NCBI GenBank assembly: GCA_018332375.1
Contig: BOPV01000001.1
Location: 1,860,001 to 1,924,000 of the forward strand
DNA: 64,000 nucleotides
From: Roseiterribacter gracilis
GTDB taxonomy: Bacteria; Pseudomonadota; Alphaproteobacteria; BOG-932; Roseiterribacteraceae
Reading direction: 5' to 3'
Shown here: positions 26,819 to 35,602 of the stretch, piece by piece
Position numbering within the stretch: position 1 is the stretch's first letter
Layout of the letters: each line of letters begins with the position of its first letter
Notes under the pieces: generated by a model
Seen by the model: the letters and a program-made list of their open reading frames with translations, nothing else
Told to the model about the DNA's origin: nothing
Database searches by the model: none
Program-made: the position numbers and the translations under genes

Positions 26819-28401
26819 GCTGCGTGCTCTGCTTTACGTTTACCGCCCTTGGGATTCTGGGGGGCGAGATCGCCGACTGCTTTGATGCGAACGCGCACCG
26901 CTTCGCCCGGCACATAGGCGAGCGGCAGTTCTTCGACATCGACGATTGCGATCGTGCTTGCGATCGCGCCCGCATCGACCGCGCGCTTGCGCGCAAGGTC
27001 GGATGCCTCGGCAAGCACGTCTTCGCGCTTGCGCCCGCGATAGCTCATCACCTGGTCGACTTCGCCACCGACCTGCGCCAGCGCAGCACCCATCGCGTTG
27101 GCGACGCCGGCATTCTCGGGGATCACGATCTCGGACGCCGAGCGCAGCTTGCGGCTCACCAGCACGGTGCCGCCGCCGACCAGCACCACCGGCACCGGCG
27201 CCGACGAGGTTTTCATTCGGTCGATCGCTACGTCGAGCATCTCGTGAATCCGGTCGATCGCGCGCGCCACCATTGCCTTGTCGAGATGTTTGACGAGGCT
27301 CTTGTCGCCGATGTCGACCTGCCCCGCCGCAACTGCAATGTCGGTGGTGGTCAAGGTCGATCCGCCGAACACCAGCGCGTCTTGCTGCAGCATATGCCCG
27401 ACCGAACGCGGACCGATTGCGTCGTCGGTGACCAGACTGCCGCCGCCCAGGCCAAGCGACAGAATATCGGGCATGCGGAAATTGGTGCGCACGCCGCCGA
27501 TATCGGCCGCGACTGCGGATTCGCGCGGATAGCCGTTGCTGATCACGCCGACGTCCGACGTGGTGCCGCCGATATCGACCACGATCGAATTCGCCAGCCC
27601 CGACAACAAGGCTGCGCCGCGCATCGAATTGGTCGGGCCCGACGCAAAGGTCAGAACCGGGAATTGCGCGACCCGGTCGGCATCCAAAATCGTGCCGTCA
27701 TTCTGCGAGATATAAAACGGCACCGTGATGCCCAGCTTGTCGAGCGCAGCGCGGAAGCTGGCGACGACGTGGCGCGACATCTCGGCCAGGCTCGCATTCA
27801 TCACCGCGGCGTTTTCCCGCTCCAGCAGACCGATGCGGCCGATTGCGTGGCTGAGCGTGATCTGCAGATCGGGATTCTCGTCGCGCAGAATCTCGGCGGC
27901 GCGTTCTTCGAAGCTCTGGTTGACCGGCGAGAAGACGCTGCTGATTGCCGCTGCGCGCAAACCGCGATCGCGGATTTCTTTCGCCACCGTGCGCAGCGCG
28001 CGTTCGTCGAGCGGCGCGTAGGGCCGGCCGTCGAAATCATGCCCGCCGCCGACGACTTGACGATAGTCGCCGATGCATTTGGTCAAACGCTCGGGCCAGC
28101 CGCAAAGCGGCGGCAGCGCCAAGGTCGACGGTGCGCCCAGCCGCACCACCGCAACTTCGCCCAACCCCTTCCCTTGCACGAAGGCGTTGGTGAAATGCGT
28201 GGTTCCGATCACCACTGTGTCGATCGCCTCGGTACCGACCTTGGCACGGCCCAGCAATTGCTGCAGCGCCTGCACGATGCCGGAGCTGACATCCGTCGTG
28301 GTGGGCGCCTTGACGCCCGCGATCACTTGCCTGCCGTCGGTCAGCACCGCATCGGTGTTGGTGCCGCCGACGTCGACGCCGATCTTCATAGATGTGCTCA
28401 T
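26815..28401 (-). CDS. Hydantoinase/oxoprolinase-family (HyuA-like) protein
   Basis: 528 residues from ATG 28401 (MSTSMKIGVDVGGTNTDAVL). The actin-like ATPase fold is indicated by two phosphate-binding motifs, DVGGTNTDAVL near the N-terminus and DIGGTTSDVGVI near residue 270, and by the C-terminal PVPVVLVGGGTVLVSRKL. ATP-dependent hydantoinases and oxoprolinases open five-membered lactam or hydantoin rings. This protein is shorter than canonical HyuA (about 680 residues) and no HyuB subunit is encoded here; DUF917 follows directly instead. It starts 8 bp after the TonB receptor stop. Confidence 0.88.
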   Translation of the reverse strand: MSTSMKIGVDVGGTNTDAVLTDGRQVIAGVKAPTTTDVSSGIVQALQQLLGRAKVGTEAIDTVVIGTTHFTNAFVQGKGLGEVAVVRLGAPSTLALPPLCGWPERLTKCIGDYRQVVGGGHDFDGRPYAPLDERALRTVAKEIRDRGLRAAAISSVFSPVNQSFEERAAEILRDENPDLQITLSHAIGRIGLLERENAAVMNASLAEMSRHVVASFRAALDKLGITVPFYISQNDGTILDADRVAQFPVLTFASGPTNSMRGAALLSGLANSIVVDIGGTTSDVGVISNGYPRESAVAADIGGVRTNFRMPDILSLGLGGGSLVTDDAIGPRSVGHMLQQDALVFGGSTLTTTDIAVAAGQVDIGDKSLVKHLDKAMVARAIDRIHEMLDVAIDRMKTSSAPVPVVLVGGGTVLVSRKLRSASEIVIPENAGVANAMGAALAQVGGEVDQVMSYRGRKREDVLAEASDLARKRAVDAGAIASTIAIVDVEELPLAYVPGEAVRVRIKAVGDLAPQNPKGGKRKAEHAA

Positions 28402-28409
28402 GCTCGTGC

Positions 28410-30497
28410 TTAGAAGTGCCAGCTCAGTTCGACACCGGTGCTGATGGGCTGATTGTCGATGCGACCATTCAGGCCGGGCGCAAAGGCACCGGGGCTGAAC
28501 ACAGTCGGCGCATGCGTGTTGGTGAGGTTCTTGCCCCACAACGCCACCGACCAACCGCCGCGCTGCACAGCAAAGCGCGCGTTGAGATAGGCCGTCGGTC
28601 CGAACCCGTAGATGTTGGTCGGGTCGTAATGGATCGGTCCGTTGCGCTGATAGTCGAGGCGCGCAAGCCCTTCGAACTTCTCGAACAAGGTCGTGCGATA
28701 CTCGACCGAGACGTTGCCGCTATAGCCGTAGACATTGGGCGCGCGGTTGCCGCGGAACAGCGCCGTGCCGTTGAAGTCGTCGATGTTGGTGTCGTTGACG
28801 CCAATCCCGAGCCCGAAGGTCAGGCCCTGCATCGGCCGCCAGCTCGCTTCCAACTCGCCGCCGTCGATCGTCACCGACTTGATCGAGACGATGTTGCGCG
28901 CGATCGGTGCCGTGCTGACGAAGTAGAATTGCTCGTTTTCATAGTCGGTGTGGAAGGCCGACAGATTGACCGTCACCTTGCGGTCGAGGAACTGCGTCTT
29001 CAGCCCGGCTTCGTAGTTGGTGCTGGTTTCTTTGGGATAGGTGCGCGGAATGCCGAGCGCCAGCGAGTCGCCGTAGCCGTTGAAGCCGCCGCTGCGGAAA
29101 CCGCGACCGATCGTGACATAGGCATTGATGTCGGGTGCGAACTGATAGGCCAGCGTGCCTTGCGGCTGCAGCGCGTTGAAGCTGGTCGAGATCGCCGAAC
29201 CGCGCACTTGCCGGTCATTGTCGTAGCGATCGTCGACATCGTAACGCAGCGCGCCCGTGAATTTGAATCCGCTGCCGAGATCGATGTTGGTCTGGCCATA
29301 GACCGCGTAGGCAGTCGAGTGCGAATCCTGGTTGCCGCCCGCGAGCTTCACGCCGGCGAGCGGTCCGCCCGCCTGACCGAACACGTCGAGGAAGTTCATC
29401 ACCTTGCGGTGCTGGAAGAAGGCACCGATCTGCCACTGCACGCGCTGATCGGTGGGCGAGCTATAGCGCAGATCCTGGTTCACCGCGCGCACGGTGATGT
29501 TGTTGCGCTGGACCGCCACCGGTGCGGTCGACCAGTCGGCGTCGCCAAGCACGTCCGACAGCGAATGCGCGTATTGCGAGATCGAGGTGAAGGTACCGAA
29601 ATTCGTGACGTGGTCGATCTTGACCGAATAGGCCTGCAGCTCGCGCGTGTCGGTGGTGTTGAGGTTGCGCGACGGGCGGATCGAGAAGTCCGAAATCTTG
29701 CCGTCCGGCACTTGTGCCAGGAACGAACCGCCATCGACGCCACCGACGACGCCGGCACGGAATTCGACGCGCGTCGCATCGCTCACCGCAACGTCGATCT
29801 CGGCATGGAAGGAGCGCTGGCGCGACCAATCGGCGTCGCGCTTCAAGCCGGAGTCGTAAATCAGGCCGCCCGTGTAGCGCGCCGCCAGAGTCAGCTTGGC
29901 CCAGACGCGATCTGCGATGATCGGCCCCGACACTGTGTCGACGAAGCGCGCGGTTTCACCGCGCCCATAGCTCAGGAGCAGATCGTTGCTGAAATTGTTG
30001 GTCGGTCGCGTCGTGTTGATCAGCATTGCGCCGGCGATGGCGCCACGCCCGTACAAAGCGCCTTGCGGCCCGCGCAGCACTTCGACGCTGGCAATGTCGA
30101 GCAGGTCCTGGTTGACGAATTCGAGTGACGGCGTCTGCACGCCGTCGACCAGGATCGCGACCGGCGCCTCGCCGCCTTGCGCGGTCGAGATGCCGCGCAG
30201 CGACACGTAGGGAATGCCGGCGCGGTAGTAATTCTCGAAACTGAAGTTGGGCACCAGCCGCGACAGCTCGGTCAGGTTGGTGACCGACGCATTTTCCAGG
30301 GTCGATGCGGTGATCACCGCGACCGAGGCGGGCACATCTTGCAGCCGCTCTTCCCGGCGGCGCGCTGTGACCAGCACTTCTTCGCTCGACGACGGCGCGC
30401 TCTGCGCGGCTGCGTCTTCGGCGACCATGGCGCAAACGAGCAACGCCAAGATGCTGGACCCGGCGCGTAGCGATGGAAGACTCGGCATGTGCCGCAT
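28410..30497 (-). CDS. TonB-dependent outer-membrane receptor of the hydantoinase locus
   Basis: 695 residues. Signal peptide, then a TonB-box-like segment (SEEVLVTARRREERLQDVPA), a plug domain (LVPNFSFENYYRAGIPYVSL, LRGPQGALYGRGAIAGAM), and a 22-strand-type barrel ending GVELSWHF with the terminal aromatic residue typical of outer-membrane proteins. Shine-Dalgarno GAGGGG lies six bases before ATG 30497. First gene of the operon with hydantoinase, DUF917 and NCS1 permease. The family imports siderophores, vitamins, glycans or aromatic compounds; the genes behind it point to a ring compound of hydantoin type rather than iron. Confidence 0.93.
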   Translation of the reverse strand: MRHMPSLPSLRAGSSILALLVCAMVAEDAAAQSAPSSSEEVLVTARRREERLQDVPASVAVITASTLENASVTNLTELSRLVPNFSFENYYRAGIPYVSLRGISTAQGGEAPVAILVDGVQTPSLEFVNQDLLDIASVEVLRGPQGALYGRGAIAGAMLINTTRPTNNFSNDLLLSYGRGETARFVDTVSGPIIADRVWAKLTLAARYTGGLIYDSGLKRDADWSRQRSFHAEIDVAVSDATRVEFRAGVVGGVDGGSFLAQVPDGKISDFSIRPSRNLNTTDTRELQAYSVKIDHVTNFGTFTSISQYAHSLSDVLGDADWSTAPVAVQRNNITVRAVNQDLRYSSPTDQRVQWQIGAFFQHRKVMNFLDVFGQAGGPLAGVKLAGGNQDSHSTAYAVYGQTNIDLGSGFKFTGALRYDVDDRYDNDRQVRGSAISTSFNALQPQGTLAYQFAPDINAYVTIGRGFRSGGFNGYGDSLALGIPRTYPKETSTNYEAGLKTQFLDRKVTVNLSAFHTDYENEQFYFVSTAPIARNIVSIKSVTIDGGELEASWRPMQGLTFGLGIGVNDTNIDDFNGTALFRGNRAPNVYGYSGNVSVEYRTTLFEKFEGLARLDYQRNGPIHYDPTNIYGFGPTAYLNARFAVQRGGWSVALWGKNLTNTHAPTVFSPGAFAPGLNGRIDNQPISTGVELSWHF

Positions 30498-30547
30498 GAT
30501 GAACCCCTCGAAGCCGTTCTTTTCCCTGTTGCAGCGACGATGCGGTC

Positions 30548-30565
30548 GGCACGCGGCCGCATGCC
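30548..30565. promoter_or_regulatory. Near-perfect palindrome between TonB receptor and LuxR regulator
   Basis: GGCACGCGGCCGCATGCC is an 18-bp inverted repeat with one mismatched pair, about 50 bp upstream of the receptor and 85 bp upstream of the regulator. Candidate operator for the divergent regulator; GC-rich background makes chance palindromes possible. Confidence 0.4.
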
Positions 30566-30649
30566 ATCGCGCCGAGGGGTGGCTGGGGGTGGCAGGGCGG
30601 TAGGTCGCGGCGGCAGGGTCTTGCGCGCAACGCGCGCGCGTGAGGACCT

Positions 30650-33304
30650 ATGCAAGTGAACCGACCGCACCGGCAAGGCAGCGAGATCGAGGCGCATGGG
30701 GGAAGCAGTTTCCGCACGCGTCGCGTGCATCGGACGCGCCTGCTCGATCGGTTGAACGCGGCCGGCCCGGCGCATCTGACCTTGCTGCGCGCACCCGCCG
30801 GCTATGGAAAATCAGATCTGCTCGCAAATTGGGCGCGCGCGTTGCGTGCCCGCGACACCGACGTCGCCTGGCTCGAAGTCGATGAAAGCCTGGGCGAGCC
30901 GTTGCGGTTTCTCGGTGCGCTCTTGGCCAGTGCGCTGCGCGCGCGGTCGGACAGTACCGGCACGCGGCCGCTAATTCCCGAAGCGTCGCTGCGCGATGCA
31001 ATCGCCTGGATCGCCGACGACCTTGCCACGGCCAAACGGCCGCTTCTGTTCATCATCGACGATTACGACCGCGCCCGCAGCGAAGCGCTCGACGCGGTGC
31101 TGCGCGATCTGCTGCGCCAGACAGGCCCTCGCGTCCGCTTCTGCATCGCCTGCCAGGCCGAAACCCATCTCTCGCACGACGTGCTGGAGCTGACGGCGCG
31201 CGACATGCGCTTCACCGACGCCGAGATCGCGGCGCTTTTCGATGAGACGCTGACGGTCGAAGAGCTGAGCCGCATTTCGGTCTGGACCGAAGGCTGGCCG
31301 GTCGCGGTGCAACTGGTGCGGCAGGTTCTGTCGATGCCGCATGCGCGCGAGCAGCCGCTGGGCGAGCTGCTGGCCGCCAGCGCCAAAGGCGACCATGCGC
31401 GCCATCTCACCGAACAAGTGCTGCGCAACCTGCCCGACGCGCAACGCGAGCTGCTGATCGCAACCGCCTTCCTCGACGTGCTGCAGGTCGATCTGGTGGC
31501 GGCCGTCACCGGCAACGAGGAATGCTGGCGCGATCTTGCAGCGCTGGAAGCGTCGACGACGTTGCTGACGCCCGTCGATGACGACCCGGCGCAGGGCTAT
31601 CGCTGCCACCGGCTGATCCGCGACGTGATGTTTCGGCAGTTGCGCCGGCGCGGCCGGCGCGAATTGTCGAACTTGCAGCGCGCGGCAGCGACCTGGTTCC
31701 GCCAAGAAGGCGATCTGCGCCAGGCGATGCGCTTTGCGGCGGACGCGGGCGACAGCGATCTTGCCGCCCAGCTCGCGCTCGATGCGGGCGGAATTTTCTA
31801 TGGCGTGCAACATGGCGCGCCGGCGCTGCGCGCGCTGATCGAGAATTTGCCGGCTGCCAGTTTCGCCGCGGAGCCGCGTCTGCGCCTGGCGCAAGTGTTT
31901 CTGCTGATCAAAGACGGCCGCTTCGACGCGGCCGGCGACATCACGCGCGCGGTGCAAGAACAGGTGCAGCGCGACCCTGCACCCGGGCCACTGTTGCTGC
32001 GCGACCTTGCGATGGCGGCACTGACCTTCTCGGTCTATGTCGGCGTGCGTATCGACAGCCAGCATATGACGCGCCTGACCGCGTCAGCCGAAGATCGCGC
32101 CTCGCCCGATTATTGGCTGAACGGCGTCGTGCACAACATGCTCTGCGTCGCGCATTACCGGGTCAGCGACTTTCAGCAGGCCGTGTCTGCGGTTGAAGCG
32201 GCCGATTACTATTACACGCTGGTCGCGTCCTCGAACGGGCTCGGCCATATGCGGTTGCATGCCGGGCTGGTCGCGATGGAGCAAGGCGACATCAACGCCG
32301 CCATCGCCAGCTACGAACGGGCGCGCGCGATTTTCGCCAGCGCGATTTATGGCGACGAAGCCGGCTGCGTGATGGCCGATCTGTTTCTGGCCGAAGCGTT
32401 CTACGTGCAAGGACGCATCGACGAGTCGCGCGCGTTGTGTGCGCCGGCGCTGCGTTTCGCGCAGGGCGCCGAATGTCATTACGAACTTCTCGTTGCGGGC
32501 TACCGCACCTTGAGCGCGCTGGCGGTGATCGACGCCGGCACGCATGAAGCGATCCGTGCGCTGGGCGACGGTTTTGCCTATGCCGGGCGGCGACGCTTCG
32601 TCGAGCTGGAACATTTCCTGTCGCTGCGCCGCGCCGAATTGGAACTGGCTGCGGGCGATCACGCGGGATCTAGCTTCCGCGCGGTCATCCTGCCTGACCG
32701 GCGCGACGATCGCGCGGGCTGGCTCGAATCCGATCTGGCGCAACTGCTCGAAGCACGGCTGCTGCTTGCCGACGGCGACGTAGCCGAGGCGGTGCTGTTG
32801 CTCGAACGGCAATATGACCAGGCCCAGCGCGGCGGCCGCGTGCGCAGTTCGATTCCGCTGCTGATCCAGCTCGCGCTTGCGCTAGACGCGCAAGGCGCGC
32901 GCGACCAGGCGCTGATCAAACTGCATCTCGCCGTACGTGCAGCGCAGAAAGGCAGCATCGTCGCGCCGTTCCTCGAACAAGGCCGCGCACTGCTGGCGCT
33001 GCTGATGCAGTTGGCGCGGCCTGGCCGTCCCGGCATGGATGGCGAGCGCGGTTTTCTCGACATCATCATCCGCCGCCTGCACGAAGCCGACCCGGCCGGC
33101 GCGCCTTTGCTCAGCGAACGCGAACAGGAAATCGTGCAGCTGCTTGCGGCCGGCATGAACAACAAGCTGATGGCGCGCGATCTTGGAATTTCGCCCGAGA
33201 CGGTGCGCTTCCATCTCAAAAGCATCTACGAGAAGTTCGGCGTCAGCGACCGGCGCATCGTCGTCGAACTGGCGCAGCAACGGGGCTTGGTCGGAAGGCG
33301 CTAA
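30650..33304 (+). CDS. Large ATP-binding LuxR-family (MalT-like, LAL) regulator
   Basis: 884 residues. N-terminal NTPase with Walker A in LRAPAGYGKSDLLANWARAL and Walker B-like LLFIIDDYDRA, a long helical (TPR-like) middle, and a C-terminal LuxR helix-turn-helix (LLSEREQEIVQLLAAGMNNK through SIYEKFGVSDRR). MalT-type activators bind an inducer and ATP, oligomerise and activate transcription. Transcribed divergently from the TonB-hydantoinase operon with 152 bp between, so it is the obvious regulator of that operon. No DNA-level evidence of the inducer. Confidence 0.92.
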   Translation: MQVNRPHRQGSEIEAHGGSSFRTRRVHRTRLLDRLNAAGPAHLTLLRAPAGYGKSDLLANWARALRARDTDVAWLEVDESLGEPLRFLGALLASALRARSDSTGTRPLIPEASLRDAIAWIADDLATAKRPLLFIIDDYDRARSEALDAVLRDLLRQTGPRVRFCIACQAETHLSHDVLELTARDMRFTDAEIAALFDETLTVEELSRISVWTEGWPVAVQLVRQVLSMPHAREQPLGELLAASAKGDHARHLTEQVLRNLPDAQRELLIATAFLDVLQVDLVAAVTGNEECWRDLAALEASTTLLTPVDDDPAQGYRCHRLIRDVMFRQLRRRGRRELSNLQRAAATWFRQEGDLRQAMRFAADAGDSDLAAQLALDAGGIFYGVQHGAPALRALIENLPAASFAAEPRLRLAQVFLLIKDGRFDAAGDITRAVQEQVQRDPAPGPLLLRDLAMAALTFSVYVGVRIDSQHMTRLTASAEDRASPDYWLNGVVHNMLCVAHYRVSDFQQAVSAVEAADYYYTLVASSNGLGHMRLHAGLVAMEQGDINAAIASYERARAIFASAIYGDEAGCVMADLFLAEAFYVQGRIDESRALCAPALRFAQGAECHYELLVAGYRTLSALAVIDAGTHEAIRALGDGFAYAGRRRFVELEHFLSLRRAELELAAGDHAGSSFRAVILPDRRDDRAGWLESDLAQLLEARLLLADGDVAEAVLLLERQYDQAQRGGRVRSSIPLLIQLALALDAQGARDQALIKLHLAVRAAQKGSIVAPFLEQGRALLALLMQLARPGRPGMDGERGFLDIIIRRLHEADPAGAPLLSEREQEIVQLLAAGMNNKLMARDLGISPETVRFHLKSIYEKFGVSDRRIVVELAQQRGLVGRR

Positions 33305-33390
33305 ACCGCCCGGACCAGTTGCGCCTTGCGCGCACAGCCAATTCATTTCCTGACTGGCCCGCGCCCTGGCCTCCAGCTAGGGATGGCGCC

Positions 33391-33870
33391 ATGTCGCATC
33401 AAATCCGCCCCGCTACGCGCGCCGACGTCCCGCTGATCTTGGCCCTCGTGCGCGAACTCGCCGTTTACGAACATCTCGAACATGAAGTCGTCGCCGACGA
33501 AGCGGCGATCGACGAAATCCTGTTCGGCAGCACCGCCGTTGCCGAGGCCATGATCGCCGAATGGAACGGCGCGCCGGTCGGCTATGCGTTGTTCCACTAC
33601 ACGGTCTCCACTTTTCTCGGCAAACGGACGCTCTATCTCGAAGATCTGTTCGTTCGTCAGGAAGCGCGCGGTCGAGGCATCGGGCGCGCGCTGCTGGAGC
33701 GGCTCGCCGCGGTTGCGTTTGAACGTAATTGCGGCCGGCTCAACTGGTGCGTCCTCGATTGGAACCAACCCGCGATCGACTTTTATCGCGGGCTGGGTGC
33801 CGAGCTGGTCGAATCCTGGCGGGTTTGTTCGCTTAGCGGCGACGCATTGAAAGCATTGGCGGATACGTGA
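33391..33870 (+). CDS. GNAT-family N-acetyltransferase
   Basis: 159 residues. Complete GNAT fold: N-terminal IRPATRADVPLILALVREL, central LYLEDLFVRQEARGRGIGRAL with the acetyl-CoA loop, and C-terminal FERNCGRLNWCVLDWNQPAI followed by FYRGLGAE. Resembles diamine/thialysine acetyltransferase-type GNATs, but substrate cannot be set from sequence. ATG 33391 chosen because homology starts at MSHQIRPAT. The stop overlaps the next gene's GTG start, so they are coupled. Confidence 0.9.
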   Translation: MSHQIRPATRADVPLILALVRELAVYEHLEHEVVADEAAIDEILFGSTAVAEAMIAEWNGAPVGYALFHYTVSTFLGKRTLYLEDLFVRQEARGRGIGRALLERLAAVAFERNCGRLNWCVLDWNQPAIDFYRGLGAELVESWRVCSLSGDALKALADT

Positions 33871-34640
33871 CCCAACCCAGCCTGTTTGTTTCGCACGGCG
33901 CGCCGACTATGGCCGTCGAGCCCAGTCCCGCGCGCGACTTTCTGCGCGAGCTGGGTTCGTCGATGCGGCCTTTGCCGCGCGCCATCCTGCTTGTGTCGGC
34001 GCATTGGACGACGCGCGGGCATCGCGTCGGCAGCACGCCGCAGCCGCGCACGATTCACGACTTTGGAAATTTCGGACCGGAACTCGCAGCGATGCGCTAC
34101 GAGCCGCCGGGCTCACCCGACGTTGCGCGCGCGGCTTTGGTGCAGTTGCACGATGGCGGCTTTGAGGTCAGCGAAGATCGCGAACGCGGTCTCGATCACG
34201 GCGCCTGGGTGCCGTTGAGCCTGCTGCGCCCGCAGGCCGACATTCCGATTGCGACTTTGTCGATCGATCCAACCCGCGACGCCGCCTATCATTTGCGGCT
34301 TGGCCGCGCGTTACATCCGTTGCGGCACGACGGCGTGATGATCCTGACGTCAGGCAGCCTGACGCACGATCTTCGATCGGTTACCTGGAACGATCCGGCT
34401 GCGCCGACCGATGCGCAGGCGTCGGAATTTGCCGCATGGATTCACGACCGCGTCGAACATGACGATCGCGAGGCGCTCGCGGATTGGGAAGCGCGTGCGC
34501 CGCACGCTGCGCGCAACCATCCGACACCCGAACATTTTCTGCCCTTCTTTGTCGCCGCGGGCGCCGGCGACGCAGGAAAGCGCATCCACTCGAGCGGCAC
34601 CTACGGCGCGCTCGCGATGGATGCGTATTCCTTTGCGTAA
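33867..34640 (+). CDS. LigB-type extradiol dioxygenase (DODA/YgiD-like)
   Basis: 257 residues. Starts GTG 33867 overlapping the GNAT stop (GTGA). The class III extradiol dioxygenase fold is indicated by LFVSHGAPTMA, LLVSAHWTTRG, GLDHGAWVPL and ILTSGSLTHDL, giving the His residues that bind the divalent metal. Family members act on catechols such as 4,5-DOPA; the E. coli relative YgiD is a zinc protein of this type. Specific substrate unknown. Confidence 0.9.
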   Translation: MTQPSLFVSHGAPTMAVEPSPARDFLRELGSSMRPLPRAILLVSAHWTTRGHRVGSTPQPRTIHDFGNFGPELAAMRYEPPGSPDVARAALVQLHDGGFEVSEDRERGLDHGAWVPLSLLRPQADIPIATLSIDPTRDAAYHLRLGRALHPLRHDGVMILTSGSLTHDLRSVTWNDPAAPTDAQASEFAAWIHDRVEHDDREALADWEARAPHAARNHPTPEHFLPFFVAAGAGDAGKRIHSSGTYGALAMDAYSFA

Positions 34641-34649
34641 CTGATCTCA

Positions 34650-34838
34650 TCAGCCGGCGAGATCAGACCATTCGCGGTAGATGACCGTGTAAGGACCCGG
34701 CTGGCTGGGATATTCGGTGCGAACCGCAGACGCGGCCGGTGCAGTCATCGTCATCTTGTCGGCCGACGACGTGTCTGCAACTGCGCAACCCGTACCAGCC
34801 ATCACCAGCGTCAAAGCCAGCATCGATTTCCGAAACAT
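34650..34838 (-). CDS. Small secreted protein with C-terminal PGPYTVIYREWSDLAG motif (copy 1)
   Basis: 62 residues. Signal peptide (MFRKSMLALTLVMAGTG, likely cut after CAVA), a short linker and the C-terminus YPSQPGPYTVIYREWSDLAG. Start ATG 34838 has GGAG five bases upstream. A paralogue at 35420 ends with the same 16 residues though the codons differ, so the motif is under selection. No known family recognised. Mature peptide about 40 residues, periplasmic or exported. Confidence 0.8.
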   Translation of the reverse strand: MFRKSMLALTLVMAGTGCAVADTSSADKMTMTAPAASAVRTEYPSQPGPYTVIYREWSDLAG

Positions 34839-34902
34839 CTTCACTCCGTCCTGTTGCGCGGCGCCGTTGTGGCGCTCGCTTGTCAACAGGACAGGAGGTG
34901 TT

Positions 34903-34920
34903 GCGCGGAAATTCCCGCGC
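34903..34920 (-). terminator. Hairpin after the DUF6491-like lipoprotein gene
   Basis: GCGCGG-AAATTC-CCGCGC lies 7 bp beyond the lipoprotein stop codon on the minus strand. There is no T-run, so this is a weak terminator candidate. Confidence 0.35.
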
Positions 34921-34927
34921 CTGGTTT

Positions 34928-35326
34928 TTAGGGTTTGAACTTGTCGGGGATCGCGGCTGCTTCGGCCGGTGTCAGCGGCGTCATTTTCTCGACCATGCAC
35001 GGCACCGCGATGTTGCTGCCCGACTCAGCGACTTTGATGTCCCAATCGAGATGCGAGCAGATCGAGGTCGGTCCGCGGAAGGTCGTGATGAGATACGTGC
35101 CCGGCCAATTCAGCGTTGAACAAGCACCGACCAGATCAAGCCGATAAAAATTCCGCACGTTGGCGCGAATATACATCGTCTTCGCGTCGGGAGAGCGCCA
35201 GCTCTTAAAATCGCTGACAGAAAAGCAGGCGGGCGCCGGCTTGTTCATGTCGACGACTTCGGGCGTTTGCTGACAAGCGGTGAGTGTCAGACAGGCTGTC
35301 GCCGCCAAAGAAACTGTCCGTATCAT
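34928..35326 (-). CDS. DUF6491-like small lipoprotein
   Basis: 132 residues. Lipoprotein-type signal peptide ending LTAC (MIRTVSLAATACLTLTACQQ), then a single small domain with ACFSVSDFKSWRSPDAKTMY, IRANVRNFYRLDLVGAC and TSICSHLDWDIKVA. This arrangement resembles DUF6491 proteins of unknown function. Sits between two paralogous tiny secreted-protein genes, all on the minus strand, each with its own apparent leader. Confidence 0.82.
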   Translation of the reverse strand: MIRTVSLAATACLTLTACQQTPEVVDMNKPAPACFSVSDFKSWRSPDAKTMYIRANVRNFYRLDLVGACSTLNWPGTYLITTFRGPTSICSHLDWDIKVAESGSNIAVPCMVEKMTPLTPAEAAAIPDKFKP

Positions 35327-35372
35327 GCGCGCCTCCGTTGGTTGGAAACGCCGGGATGATACGTCAGGTTTG

Positions 35373-35399
35373 GGCGGCGCGGACAGGGCCCGCGCCGCC
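35373..35399 (-). terminator. GC-rich hairpin after small secreted protein copy 2
   Basis: GGCGGCGCGG / CCGCGCCGCC with a 7-base loop, 20 bp beyond the stop of the gene at 35420-35602. No T-run follows, so strength is uncertain. Confidence 0.45.
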
Positions 35400-35419
35400 G
35401 AACAACCAACTGAACCGGA

Positions 35420-35602
35420 TCAACCGGCCAGATCGCTCCATTCACGATAGATCACCGTGTACGGGCCCGGCTCGCTCGGATAGTCGCCGGCAACGGTCAA
35501 CGTCGTGACATTCTGTGACGTCGCTTCCGGCGCTTCAGCAGCAAACGCAGCGGTGCTGCCGGCAAAGGCCAAGGTCAGTGCGAAAAGAGTCTTGCGGATC
35601 AT
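35420..35602 (-). CDS. Small secreted protein with C-terminal PGPYTVIYREWSDLAG motif (copy 2)
   Basis: 60 residues: signal peptide MIRKTLFALTLAFAGSTAAF with cleavage near AFA-AE, then a 40-residue mature peptide ending YPSEPGPYTVIYREWSDLAG. GGAG lies six bases before ATG 35602. Same C-terminal motif as copy 1 at 34650. The linker regions differ, and there are many third-codon-position differences inside the shared motif. Function unknown. Confidence 0.8.
   Translation of the reverse strand: MIRKTLFALTLAFAGSTAAFAAEAPEATSQNVTTLTVAGDYPSEPGPYTVIYREWSDLAG

Noticed and set aside
26824..28413. 529-codon plus-strand frame opposite the hydantoinase gene
   Set aside because: Mirror of the real gene; His/Arg/Asp-rich with no domain, and the minus-strand protein has clear motifs.
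24477..33304. Recent mobile island carrying the TonB-hydantoinase locus
   Set aside because: No transposase, integrase, flanking repeat or tRNA at its edges, and base composition looks like the neighbours.
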